The translations under genes and the position numbers were made by a program. Shown one piece after another: positions 7,263-15,586 of a DNA stretch of 30,944 nucleotides; position 1 is the first letter of the stretch; the number at the start of each line of letters is the position of its first letter. The notes below the pieces were generated by a model, which saw nothing but the letters and a program-made list of their open reading frames with translations, did no database searches and was not told the origin of the DNA. The DNA is from UBA1189 sp045654565 (GTDB lineage: Bacteria > Bacteroidota > Bacteroidia > Bacteroidales > Bacteroidaceae), in contig JAZONP010000180.1 of assembly GCA_045654565.1 (NCBI GenBank), forward strand, positions 1-30,944, in the 5' to 3' direction.

Positions 7263-8837
7263 TTAGAACGGCATTGAGTCATCTCCCATTCCTCCCATGG
7301 GGAACGGATTATCATGCATGGACGGAGGTGGTACTGGAGGCATGCCTATGTATTGGTCGTTACTGTTAGGCTGATGATTGCGGTTATTCATCTTTGATCC
7401 CAACACCGCATGTTCTGGCAGTGGAGCCAAACTATCATCCTCGAGGTTCTGAAAACGTGCAAACTGTCCGACAAAGCGAAGTCGCACATCACCTACCGCA
7501 CCATTACGGTGTTTGGCAATGATTATCTCTGCCACGCCCTTGAGGTCGTTACCCTTCTCATCCTGGAAAATCTTGTAGTACTCAGGGCGATGGATAAAGC
7601 AAACGATATCGGCATCCTGCTCAATGGCGCCCGACTCACGGAGATCACTCAATTGCGGACGCTTACCCTCTATGCCTTCGCGGCTCTCTACACCACGATT
7701 GAGCTGACTGAGCGCGATGATAGGGATATTGAGTTCCTTGGCTAATCCCTTGAGAGATCGCGATATGGTGCTCACCTCCTCTTGTCGGCTACCGAATGAA
7801 GCGCCCGAGGCATTCATCAACTGTAAATAGTCAATAATAATCAGTTTCACTCCATGCTCACGCACAAGACGACGAGCCTTCGTTCGCAACTCGAAGATTG
7901 ATAACGAGGGAGTATCATCCACATAGAGCGGTGCATTGTGCAATTGTGAGATATTTTTATCAAGTTGACCCCACTCATAGGGAGCCAATTGTCCGCTCTT
8001 TATCTTCTCACCTGAAATCTCGCACACGTTGGTGATCAAACGATTCACCAACTGTACGTTGCTCATCTCAAGCGAGAACATTGCTACAGGTTCGCGATTA
8101 TTCACGGCGATATTCTTGGCCATCGAGAGCACAAACGCAGTCTTACCCATTGCTGGACGCGCCGCCATGATAATAAGGTCTGAATTCTGCCAGCCCGAGG
8201 TATACTTGTCCAATTCGTAGAATCCCGTAGAGAGTCCACTCAATCCCGACTCACGCGATGCCGCAATCTTTAACAAGTTATACGCATCTTCAATTACAGG
8301 ATTGATTTGCGTATAGTCTTTCTTTAGGTTCTGTTGCGATATGGCAAATAATTTACCCTCGGCCTCCTGCATGAGGTCCTCCACGTCGTTCGTTTCATCG
8401 AACGCCTTTGTCTGTATATGGCTTGTGAAGGTTATGAGTTCACGTGCAAGGAATTTCTGTGCGATGATGCGTGCATGATATTCGATGTGTGCCGAAGAAT
8501 TCACCTTACCTGCCAGCTGCGAGATGTACACAGGTCCACCCACCTCGTCCAGTTCTCCCGTTGTTCTCAACTGCTCTGCTACGGTAAGGATATCGATTGG
8601 CTTCTGACCAATAGCCAATGTCTGAATAGCCTTATATAGCAGTTGATGGCGATGTTCATAGAAAGACTCCGGTTTTAGAATCTCACTAATGAGAGGATAT
8701 GCATCCTTCTCAATCATCAATGCTCCCAACACCGCTTCTTCAAGTTCTGGTGCTTGAGGCTGCAAATGACCATAGTCATCGGTCTGCTTCACAACTCGTG
8801 TAGTTGATGTTTTTCGGGGTTGTCTAGTAGTTGCCAT
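7263..8837 (-). CDS. dnaB: Replicative DNA helicase DnaB
   Basis: A 524-residue hexameric 5'-3' helicase that unwinds DNA at the replication fork. The N-terminal primase-interacting domain (about residues 28-130; LEEAVLGALMIEKDAY) is followed by a linker and the RecA-like ATPase. In the ATPase are Walker A ARPAMGKT (226-233), the H1a segment SLEM (Glu257), Walker B LIIIDYLQL (332-340) and SQLNRGVESRE with DLRESGAIEQDADIV (398-412). The C-terminal 55 or so residues are Asn/Pro/Gly/Met-rich and probably disordered. The length is slightly above the usual 450-500 because of N- and C-terminal extensions. It lies downstream of the Feo genes on the same strand but appears to have its own promoter and terminator, and DnaA-box-like sequences upstream. 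No intein is present. Confidence 0.97.
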   Translation of the reverse strand: MATTRQPRKTSTTRVVKQTDDYGHLQPQAPELEEAVLGALMIEKDAYPLISEILKPESFYEHRHQLLYKAIQTLAIGQKPIDILTVAEQLRTTGELDEVGGPVYISQLAGKVNSSAHIEYHARIIAQKFLARELITFTSHIQTKAFDETNDVEDLMQEAEGKLFAISQQNLKKDYTQINPVIEDAYNLLKIAASRESGLSGLSTGFYELDKYTSGWQNSDLIIMAARPAMGKTAFVLSMAKNIAVNNREPVAMFSLEMSNVQLVNRLITNVCEISGEKIKSGQLAPYEWGQLDKNISQLHNAPLYVDDTPSLSIFELRTKARRLVREHGVKLIIIDYLQLMNASGASFGSRQEEVSTISRSLKGLAKELNIPIIALSQLNRGVESREGIEGKRPQLSDLRESGAIEQDADIVCFIHRPEYYKIFQDEKGNDLKGVAEIIIAKHRNGAVGDVRLRFVGQFARFQNLEDDSLAPLPEHAVLGSKMNNRNHQPNSNDQYIGMPPVPPPSMHDNPFPMGGMGDDSMPF

Positions 8838-8860
8838 AGATTATCTCTTTTTTGTGGACG

Positions 8861-8868
8861 CAAAAGTA
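8861..8868 (-). promoter_or_regulatory. Candidate -7 box of dnaB
   Basis: The complement reads TACTTTTG, matching TAnnTTTG, 24 bases before the dnaB ATG. A matching -33 element was not found. Confidence 0.45.
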
Positions 8869-8907
8869 CATAAAAGGTCTTGTTCGGAAAAAGATTACGA
8901 CATTAAG

Positions 8908-8939
8908 TTTTCCACAATTTTTCCATGCTTTGTGGATAA
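8908..8939. promoter_or_regulatory. Pair of inverted DnaA-box-like sequences upstream of dnaB
   Basis: TTTTCCACA (8908-8916, plus strand) and TTATCCACA (complement of 8931-8939) face each other across 14 bases. The second is a perfect match to the DnaA-box consensus TTATCCACA; the first fits TTWTNCACA. Part of them, TCCACAA and TTGTGGA, also forms a perfect 7-base inverted repeat. They lie upstream of the probable dnaB promoter. DnaA control of dnaB is an inference. Confidence 0.5.
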
Positions 8940-8987
8940 CTTCGAACACTATCGCTGTGGTGACCTACGATAAGTATGGAGAGGAGA

Positions 8988-9158
8988 TTAGTTTTTACTA
9001 CACTTTTTGGATGCAGCATCGCGGAGAGGACAGGAGGTGTCGGCGCAGGTAGCACAACAAGAATTTCCCTTCTTGGTACGTGACACCATGCGTACAATGC
9101 GGCGCACTATGACATAGAGACACAAAGCAAAAATGAGGGCGACAATAAGGTGTTGCAT
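8988..9158 (-). CDS. FeoB-associated Cys-rich small membrane protein
   Basis: A 56-residue peptide starting MQHLIVALIFALCLYVIVRR: one N-terminal membrane helix, a basic stretch, then a Cys-rich tail (CCATCADTSCPLRDAASKKC). This layout matches the FeoB-associated Cys-rich membrane protein family found next to feoB in many Bacteroidota and Firmicutes, thought to act in ferrous iron handling but without proven function. The ATG at 9158 is 20 bases after the feoAB stop. An upstream in-frame GTG at 9188 would overlap feoAB by ten bases and puts polar residues before the helix, so it is less likely. Co-transcription with feoAB is expected. Confidence 0.8.
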   Translation of the reverse strand: MQHLIVALIFALCLYVIVRRIVRMVSRTKKGNSCCATCADTSCPLRDAASKKCSKN

Positions 9159-9178
9159 AAGGTCAGTTTCAGATGTTA

Positions 9179-11659
9179 CTAGGTCCACATCCCTGCAACC
9201 CTATAGACAGCGAAAGCTACAAACCATGCTAAAGCAGTGGTATACACTGCCGTGAAGATGGCCCACCACCAACTCTTGGTTTCCTTCTTGATGGCGATAA
9301 GTGTAGCCAAACAGGGAAAGTAGATGAGTACAAAGAGCATATAGGCTAGGGCTGCCGCTGGCGTGGTAACGGTCTTAAGGGCCGAAGCTATTTGTGCCTC
9401 ACTCTCAGCCATGTCAGCCACCTCTTGATTTGCATAGAGTACGCCGAGGGTGCTCACGATGAGTTCCTTGGCCCCGACACCACTAACAAGGCCAATACCC
9501 ATCTTCCAATCAAATCCCAAGGGGGCAATCGCAGGTTCAATGGCCTTGCCAATATGGCCAATATAAGAGTGTTCTTGTTGTTCGGCAGGGGTACTATATT
9601 GCTCGCTACGAGGATAGTAACCAAGGAACCACACCACGATAGATGCAATAAGGATGACACCACCCATTTTCTTCAGATATTCATATCCCTTGTCCCAAGT
9701 ATGTTTGAAGATGACTCTCCAAGCTGGGCGACGATAGGGAGTGAGCTCCATGACATAGGGAGTCTCATCACCACGCATCACTGTACGGCTCAACAGACGA
9801 GCAACGAGCACGGCGAGAAGTATCCCTGTGAGATAAAGTCCCATAAGCACCACACCCGAGTGGTGAGGAAAGAAGGCAGCCACAAAGATGATATAGACCG
9901 GTAGTCGAGCACTGCACGACATGAGCGGAGTCACGAGCATGGTGATGAGTCTACTCTTCCGACTTTCAATCATACGCGTGGCCAGTACGGCCGGTACATT
10001 ACAACCGAAACCCATGATGAGAGTAATAAACGACTTACCATGAAGCCCCATCTTGTGCATTGCCTTGTCCATGATAAAGGCCGCACGGGACATATAACCG
10101 GAGTCTTCCATCAACGAAATGAAGAAGTAAAGAATAAGGATATTTGGTAAAAACACAATAACTCCTCCCACTCCTCCAATCACACCATCAACCACCATAT
10201 CCTTGATGGGACCTTCGGGGAGCAAGCGATTGATAAACATACCGGCCTGCTCTACCAACCATTCAATACCTTGCATGGGATATTCACCCAACACAAAGGT
10301 GGCTTCAAACATGATAAACAGAGAGATGAGAAAGATAACTACACCCCATATCTTATGCGTCACTAGACGATCGAGTTGCTCGGTGAGGCGAAGGTTGGCC
10401 TTGGGAGGTGTCTCTGAGGGAGTATATGTCTCTTTCAGTGCTCCTTGTATAAATCCTCGTTTGGCGGTGCGTATAGCTTTGGGAACGCTCTCACCCATCA
10501 AACGTGTATAACGGCGGCGTTCTTTATCGCGTAGGGCAAAAATGGCTTTACAATTAGGCATATACTCACGCACAAAATGCTCTATCTCAGGATCTCCCTC
10601 AAGTAGACCTATAGCCACGAAGCGTGTGGAGTAACGGTAACGTGTATGAGTGCTATTCCACACCTCATTGCGTAGGGTCTCGATGCTCTGCTCTAACTCG
10701 GCGCCATGGTAGATATGGATATGGCGGTATGCATGCTTCTTGTATCTTGTGTCGAGTGTGTGATCTCGCGTAAAGTCTGCCAGATGCTCGGTGTGGTCAT
10801 CTGTGTGCACGATGCTACGATGCCACTCTTGCAACTCTCGCATCACCTCCTTGTTGACCTCTCCCTCGTCGTCGAGGAAGTCGGCTCCCTCGTAGATGTT
10901 AATGGCCAAGTGGAGCAAATGCTCGAGGCCTTCGCTATTAAGACTTACTGTAGGCACAATAGGTGTACCGAGCAGTCGGCTCAGTGTCTGATAGTCGAGC
11001 ATCGAACCATCAGTCTGCATGGCGTCAAATTTGTTGAGTGCCACGATGACACGCAGGTTCATATCGAGTAGCTGAGCGGTAATCTGCATGCTTCGCTCAA
11101 GATCTGTAGCATCAATGACGCTGATGACAATATCAGGAGCATCACCCACGAGATGACGACGAACAGTCCACGTGTCAGCAGTGCGTGAGGTAAGCGAATA
11201 GGTGTCTGGGAGATTTGTGATATGTAGATGATAATCCTGAAAGTCACGCTCACCCATCAGGATGTCTACAGCATTGGGAAGAGGGCTGGCCTTGCCTTGT
11301 GTAAGAGTGCTGAAGAGAGAGTTTTTTCCCGAGAGGGGTTGACCCACAAGAGAAATCTCTATTTCGTGACGATGGCGATGTGCCAAGCTCTTGAGAGCGC
11401 CAGTAGACACCTCAGTTACTTGCATCTCGTGAGATGCTTCCTCTATGGTGAGCACCTCAATCATAGTGGCTTCGGGGAGTGTGAGGCTGCGTTGCACTCC
11501 TTCGACATCGATGTTCACATATTGTGTACCGGTGTTGAGAATCTCGATGCAGACTCCCTTGTAGAATCCGGCATCAACAGCACGCTTGCGTGCGCTACCA
11601 TGTCCCTTAACCTTTACTATGCAGCCTTTCTGGCCTGCATGCATCTCTGATATTCTCAT
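9179..11659 (-). CDS. feoB: Fused FeoA-FeoB ferrous iron transporter with degenerate G motifs
   Basis: An 826-residue fusion. Residues 1-75 are a FeoA SH3-like domain. Residues about 98-260 are the FeoB G domain. A helical linker leads to the polytopic transport domain (about 435-826) with the conserved FeoB motifs SGYMSRAAFIMDKAMHKMGL, GFGCNVPAV, MSCSARLPVY and GAKELIVSTLGVLY. The family imports Fe2+ across the inner membrane, gated by GTP binding. The G domain is odd. G1 reads GQPLSGKNS (canonical GNPNxGKTT; the Mg-binding Thr is Asn113). The G2 threonine position is Asp132 (PNAVDI for PGVTVE). G3 reads NLPD (149-152) instead of DLPG. G4 NKFD (209-212) is intact. The protein keeps full length and membrane motifs, so it is probably expressed, but GTP hydrolysis may be weak or absent. 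A strong promoter and a palindrome lie upstream. Confidence 0.93.
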   Translation of the reverse strand: MRISEMHAGQKGCIVKVKGHGSARKRAVDAGFYKGVCIEILNTGTQYVNIDVEGVQRSLTLPEATMIEVLTIEEASHEMQVTEVSTGALKSLAHRHRHEIEISLVGQPLSGKNSLFSTLTQGKASPLPNAVDILMGERDFQDYHLHITNLPDTYSLTSRTADTWTVRRHLVGDAPDIVISVIDATDLERSMQITAQLLDMNLRVIVALNKFDAMQTDGSMLDYQTLSRLLGTPIVPTVSLNSEGLEHLLHLAINIYEGADFLDDEGEVNKEVMRELQEWHRSIVHTDDHTEHLADFTRDHTLDTRYKKHAYRHIHIYHGAELEQSIETLRNEVWNSTHTRYRYSTRFVAIGLLEGDPEIEHFVREYMPNCKAIFALRDKERRRYTRLMGESVPKAIRTAKRGFIQGALKETYTPSETPPKANLRLTEQLDRLVTHKIWGVVIFLISLFIMFEATFVLGEYPMQGIEWLVEQAGMFINRLLPEGPIKDMVVDGVIGGVGGVIVFLPNILILYFFISLMEDSGYMSRAAFIMDKAMHKMGLHGKSFITLIMGFGCNVPAVLATRMIESRKSRLITMLVTPLMSCSARLPVYIIFVAAFFPHHSGVVLMGLYLTGILLAVLVARLLSRTVMRGDETPYVMELTPYRRPAWRVIFKHTWDKGYEYLKKMGGVILIASIVVWFLGYYPRSEQYSTPAEQQEHSYIGHIGKAIEPAIAPLGFDWKMGIGLVSGVGAKELIVSTLGVLYANQEVADMAESEAQIASALKTVTTPAAALAYMLFVLIYFPCLATLIAIKKETKSWWWAIFTAVYTTALAWFVAFAVYRVAGMWT

Positions 11660-11670
11660 CGACTATTTTA

Positions 11671-11689
11671 TTGCATTTTCACAATGCAA
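11671..11689. promoter_or_regulatory. Perfect 19-bp palindromic operator candidate at the feoAB promoter
   Basis: TTGCATT-TTCAC-AATGCAA is a perfect 7-5-7 inverted repeat that overlaps the -7 box and covers the predicted transcript start of feoAB, the classic position for a repressor. The size is like that of Fur or DtxR-family sites, though the sequence is not the E. coli Fur consensus. The identity of the regulator is inference. Confidence 0.55.
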
Positions 11690-11718
11690 AGATAAAAACA
11701 TTCCTATTTACGAACAAA
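11687..11718 (-). promoter_or_regulatory. Promoter of feoAB
   Basis: On the minus strand, TTTG (complement of 11715-11718), 20 nt, then TATCTTTG (complement of 11687-11694). It is one of the best matches to the Bacteroidota consensus in the window, about 28 bases before the feoAB ATG. Confidence 0.75.
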
Positions 11719-11803
11719 CTTTATTTAGATTCTTTTCAAATAAATCAGACCCGACATTGTGCTAAATCCCTATCTTCCATAGTTCATCGTCCCAAAAAAC
11801 TCT

Positions 11804-13408
11804 TCATCGCACGAACGTCCAATGATTGAGTCGTTCGGGGGTGACGATTTTTCGCATCTCGATGTAGTTGATCATATAGAAGCGGAGATCGGCCGTGGTC
11901 GAATAGACGATGCGCTCTTGTAACTGTTCATGAGTGATACCTGCTCCAAGGGGCATCAAGCCTCCCCCACCATGGGCACGGAAGGAGTTTATTGCCACCA
12001 TGTAACGCTGGTCGAGATTGAAGGGTGTGCCATCTGCCAGATGCTTGATTGTCACTCGCTTGCCCATGGGGCATGACACATTGACCTCATAGATAATACC
12101 TGCTGCCGAATCGAAGTGTACATGAGAGCCCGGTGTTGCCATATGACTGAGCCAACGGTCGTAAGAAAGCTCCATATAGTTCTTAATCTCACGACCTGTG
12201 AGCAACAATATATACAAGGTGTTCTCGTAAGGATAGAGGCGATAGATGTCTCTCACGGTCACCTCACCTTCAGGCAACTCAATGCCAGGCATGAGAGGAT
12301 CAACAAAGGAAATTTTAGCTCCCGAGATGTCGAGTTGCATCTTGTGCATGAAGTCGAGGAGTGTCGACGGTCCAAGGAGGGCATCGCTCATCGTTGCGAC
12401 ATGGGTAGACGCGCCTATCGTACGGTTTACATACTTGTTCACGCGCTCGATGTGAGGGGCAAAGGTGGTCATATACTCCTCGTCGGGAGTATATGCATCC
12501 ACGTCGACAAGGGCGGCGCTCAGCATGAAGCCTCCCTCCAGAGTGGGAACGATGTCCAGCGTAGCTACGCTATGGGCGTCTCTTCCGGGATTGAGTAGGA
12601 GGACAGTGTCTCCCTCTACATTTACCACCTGGGTGGTACGTGCCTGATGGTCGTGACCGTAGAAGATGGCATCGAAACCAGGCACGCGCTCGGCTACAGT
12701 TAGCGTGGCATTCTCGGCATAGCTATCGGTGGTGATACCGCCCTGATAGCCTGAGTGGAAGAGGCCGATAACAATGTCGGGGGTCTCATGTTCACGCAGG
12801 TGCTGCATCCAACGATGTGCCGAACGTTCCATATCGACAAACTCAAGCTCGGGCCACTGGCACTTGGGGATCCAATGGGGTATGGCGGGTGTGGTGAGTC
12901 CCAGCACGGCAATCTTCACTCCCTCGCGCTCGACGATGGTATATGGCGGAAGGAAGGGATCTTCAGTATTTTTATATACAATGTTAGCACCAACGGTTTG
13001 CGCATTCAGGTTGTTGATATAGCGCTGGTAGGTGGGGCCGCCGGGCTCGATGTCGTTGTTTCCCAACACCACGGCATCGCATGACAAGTAGTTGAGCACT
13101 TCGGCGGCAACATGGGGATGACCCACCGCATGTGTGTTGTAGCAATAGGTGGCTGGGGTGCCCTGTAGCATGTCACCATTGTCGACATATACCACGCTCG
13201 TTCCTTGCTGGCGCTGCTCCTTGAGGTAGCTGCTCACGCGGGCCAAGCTACCATGGGCCGAGTTTCCCGTGAGGAAATCAGTGGGAAAGAGATGTCCATG
13301 CACATCGCCCGTGCACACAATCTTGATGTGTGTGAGGTGTGACTCGCGACACGAGGCAAACAGGAAGCTTGTCACGCACACCAAGAAGAGGAGTTTATAT
13401 TGCTTCAT
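11804..13408 (-). CDS. 5'-nucleotidase/UDP-sugar-hydrolase-type lipoprotein
   Basis: A 534-residue binuclear metallophosphoesterase of the UshA/5'-nucleotidase family, which dephosphorylates nucleotides or cyclic nucleotides outside the cytoplasm. The signal MKQYKLLFLVCVTSFLFASC ends in a lipobox with lipidated Cys20. Metal-site motifs run in order: TGDVHGH (Asp35, His37), VDNGDMLQG, LGNNDIEPG (the GNHE position reads GNND), a later GLFHSG, and GHDHQA. The C-terminal 5'-nucleotidase domain (about 330-510) has the nucleoside-pocket stretch NSFRAHGGGG. Length fits the family (about 520-560). The gene is monocistronic, with the divergent dnaJ-like gene upstream and about 140 featureless bases to feoAB. 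Exact substrate is not predictable; 2',3'-cyclic nucleotides or 5'-nucleotides are both possible. Confidence 0.9.
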   Translation of the reverse strand: MKQYKLLFLVCVTSFLFASCRESHLTHIKIVCTGDVHGHLFPTDFLTGNSAHGSLARVSSYLKEQRQQGTSVVYVDNGDMLQGTPATYCYNTHAVGHPHVAAEVLNYLSCDAVVLGNNDIEPGGPTYQRYINNLNAQTVGANIVYKNTEDPFLPPYTIVEREGVKIAVLGLTTPAIPHWIPKCQWPELEFVDMERSAHRWMQHLREHETPDIVIGLFHSGYQGGITTDSYAENATLTVAERVPGFDAIFYGHDHQARTTQVVNVEGDTVLLLNPGRDAHSVATLDIVPTLEGGFMLSAALVDVDAYTPDEEYMTTFAPHIERVNKYVNRTIGASTHVATMSDALLGPSTLLDFMHKMQLDISGAKISFVDPLMPGIELPEGEVTVRDIYRLYPYENTLYILLLTGREIKNYMELSYDRWLSHMATPGSHVHFDSAAGIIYEVNVSCPMGKRVTIKHLADGTPFNLDQRYMVAINSFRAHGGGGLMPLGAGITHEQLQERIVYSTTADLRFYMINYIEMRKIVTPERLNHWTFVR

Positions 13409-13528
13409 CGTCTGTACTTTTTCTATTTTGTTGCAAAATAAATAAATATTCGCTCGCCATGCAACCTTTCCGCTTACGAAATGGTTTGTATAATTCAGAT
13501 TTCAACATTAACAATTCAGAATTCCCCT

Positions 13529-14479
13529 ATGGCTTTCATCGATTATTATAAGGTATTGGGCATAGACCGTAGTGCCACACAGAGCGAAATCAGAAAGGCT
13601 TATCGTCGCCTAGCCAAACAGTATCACCCCGACGTGAACAAGAACGACCCGAAGGCTCAAGAGCGATTCCAGGAGATTAACGAGGCCAACGAGGTGCTGG
13701 GAGACTCGGAGAAGCGCAAGAGGTATGACGAGTATGGCGAACATTGGGCACATGCTGAGGAGTATGAGGCGCAACGCCAACAATATAAGCAACGCTATGG
13801 TAAGGTTCAAGATGCGTATGGCGACTTTGGCGAGGGAGGATTCGGTGGGTTCAACTTCGGTGGCTTTGGCGACTTTACTCGCTCTGAGGGCAACACAGGC
13901 GGCTTCAGCGACTTCTTCGAACAACTCTTTGGCGGGGCTAGGAGACAAAAAGTGCACCAACCCTTGCACGGACAAGACTACGAGGCGGAGTTACACCTCG
14001 CCTTGCGCGATGCTACTACAACGCACAAGCAGGTGATTACCATAGGCGAAAAAAGCATACGTGTCACAATCCCGGCCGGTGTGGCCGATGGACAACGCCT
14101 CAAGCTGCGCGGACATGGCGGTGAGGCTCCGCAAGGTGGTACACGCGGTGATCTCTACATCACCTTCCGCATTGCACCCGATAGTGGATTCACCCGTCAA
14201 GACAACGACCTGTACACCACGCTCCCACTCCCCCTCACGACGGCTATGCTCGGAGGTGAAGCAACCATAACTACCCTCATGGGCGAGACATTGCGACTGA
14301 AGGTGCATGAGGGAACTCAAGCCTACACCAAGGTGCGGCTCAAGGGTAAGGGTATGCCCGTATATAAAAAGAAGGATGTTCGAGGCGACCTCATCGTTGC
14401 CTTCACCATAGCTATACCTACAACGCTTACTACAGAACAGAGGAAAGTCGTTGTGCGACTAAAGGATTTAGGGGTATAA
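13529..14479 (+). CDS. DnaJ C-terminal-domain co-chaperone (CbpA-like, class II Hsp40)
   Basis: A 316-residue J-domain protein. Residues 1-65 form the J domain, MAFIDYYKVLGIDRSATQSE onward, with the essential HPD in YHPDVN. A Gly/Phe-rich stretch (about 95-140, with FGEGGFGGFNFGGFGDF) follows, and then two DnaJ C-terminal beta domains (about 155-310; VTIPAGVADGQRLKLRGHG). The Cys-rich zinc-finger domain of DnaJ is absent, so it is of the CbpA type; it stimulates DnaK and binds unfolded protein. The start at 13529 is chosen because the frame upstream (from 13481) adds 16 residues before the J domain that fit no J protein. It converges on mnmA with six bases between the stops and no terminator. 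No CbpM partner is next to it. Confidence 0.9.
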   Translation: MAFIDYYKVLGIDRSATQSEIRKAYRRLAKQYHPDVNKNDPKAQERFQEINEANEVLGDSEKRKRYDEYGEHWAHAEEYEAQRQQYKQRYGKVQDAYGDFGEGGFGGFNFGGFGDFTRSEGNTGGFSDFFEQLFGGARRQKVHQPLHGQDYEAELHLALRDATTTHKQVITIGEKSIRVTIPAGVADGQRLKLRGHGGEAPQGGTRGDLYITFRIAPDSGFTRQDNDLYTTLPLPLTTAMLGGEATITTLMGETLRLKVHEGTQAYTKVRLKGKGMPVYKKKDVRGDLIVAFTIAIPTTLTTEQRKVVVRLKDLGV

Positions 14480-14485
14480 AAGTGG

Positions 14486-15586
14486 TCAGCTAATCCATTG
14501 ACCGATGCCACGTTGCGAGGCTATGAAGGCTCCACCCACGAGTCGGCCACCTACGTAGAATACGGCTGACTGCCCTGGGGTGACAGCCGACACCTCCTCG
14601 TGAAGATGCACTAGTACGCGTCCGTCATCGACCTCTCTCACGATGCTACAGGGCACCGACTTGCTGCGGTAGCGAATGCGTACGGAGAGGTTTTCCTCTG
14701 AGGCAAAGCGCACGGCATCGACGACCTTCAGATGTTCAATGAGCATGTATTGTGAGATGAGTTCGCTAGCATCACCCAGCATCACGGTGTTTTTGTCGGG
14801 GTTTAGCTTGAGCACATACGCTGGCTTGCCCAATGCAATACCCAATCCTTTGCGCTGACCAATGGTGTAATAGGGGTATCCTTGATGGGTACCCAAAACA
14901 CGGCCGATACAATCGACAAACTTACCTTGCCCCACTCGACTATCAATTTCTGGGCAATACTCATGCAAGAAATCGCGGTAGTCGCCTTCAATAAAGCATA
15001 CCTCCATGCTCTCACCTTCCTTAGCCTTAAGGGGAAATCCTTTGTCGGATAGGTATTGTCGTACGTCAGGTTTCTTCCACCCGCCGAGGGGAAAGAGGCA
15101 TCTCGAGAGCACCTCCTGTCCTAGTCCCCAAAGAAAGTAGCTTTGGTCTTTCAGCGGGTCGTCTCCTGTAACAATATAGTGATATCCATCCTCACTGATG
15201 GTCTGTACGTAGTGTCCTGTAGCTATGTAAGCACAACCAAGGCGGTCGGCCCATTCAGTGAGGACACGAAACTTGAACAGAGGGTTGCACATGACGCATG
15301 GGTTGGGAGTGCGGGCATTCAAGTATTCGTCGATAAAATATTGCACAATCTTGTTACGAAATCCCTCGCGTTCATCCGCTACATAGTGCTCTATACCTAG
15401 GCGTTGAGCTACTTCACTAGCCTCGACTATGAAACGTGGCGTTCCCTGTTCATTGAGCCCTGAGGAGAGGTCGAAGACACGCATGGTGACACCCACAACC
15501 TCGTACCCCTGATCCTTAAGCATGAGACAAGCTGCGGTACTGTCTATACCACCACTCATGCCGATGAGTACCCGACGATTATTCAT
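14486..15586 (-). CDS. mnmA: tRNA-specific 2-thiouridylase MnmA
   Basis: A 366-residue enzyme that thiolates U34 in tRNA-Lys, tRNA-Glu and tRNA-Gln wobble positions using ATP and relayed sulfur. The PP-loop ATP site is MSGGIDST (residues 10-17). The catalytic Cys pair is Cys97 in TPNPCVMCN and Cys197 in MEVCFIEGDYRDF. GHYVQ and the C-terminal beta-barrel stretch GQSAVFYVGGRLVGGAFI complete the family pattern. The ATG at 15586 overlaps the stop of the DUF3256 gene by eight bases (ATGAATAA on the coding strand), suggesting translational coupling. An in-frame ATG 18 bases upstream would overlap more and adds six residues. It is the last gene of the RSH-DUF3256-mnmA unit. Confidence 0.95.
   Translation of the reverse strand: MNNRRVLIGMSGGIDSTAACLMLKDQGYEVVGVTMRVFDLSSGLNEQGTPRFIVEASEVAQRLGIEHYVADEREGFRNKIVQYFIDEYLNARTPNPCVMCNPLFKFRVLTEWADRLGCAYIATGHYVQTISEDGYHYIVTGDDPLKDQSYFLWGLGQEVLSRCLFPLGGWKKPDVRQYLSDKGFPLKAKEGESMEVCFIEGDYRDFLHEYCPEIDSRVGQGKFVDCIGRVLGTHQGYPYYTIGQRKGLGIALGKPAYVLKLNPDKNTVMLGDASELISQYMLIEHLKVVDAVRFASEENLSVRIRYRSKSVPCSIVREVDDGRVLVHLHEEVSAVTPGQSAVFYVGGRLVGGAFIASQRGIGQWIS

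Noticed and set aside
8881..8987. Possible replication origin because of the two DnaA boxes
   Set aside because: Only two boxes, no clear AT-rich unwinding region or box cluster, and no dnaA or dnaN nearby. A promoter-linked site is more likely.
9392..9904. A 170-codon plus-strand open frame within feoAB
   Set aside because: It lies opposite conserved FeoB membrane motifs; the translated product is His/Ser/Thr-rich with no recognisable domain. Similar frames opposite the nucleotidase (12116-12598) and RSH (16652-17128) are rejected for the same reason.
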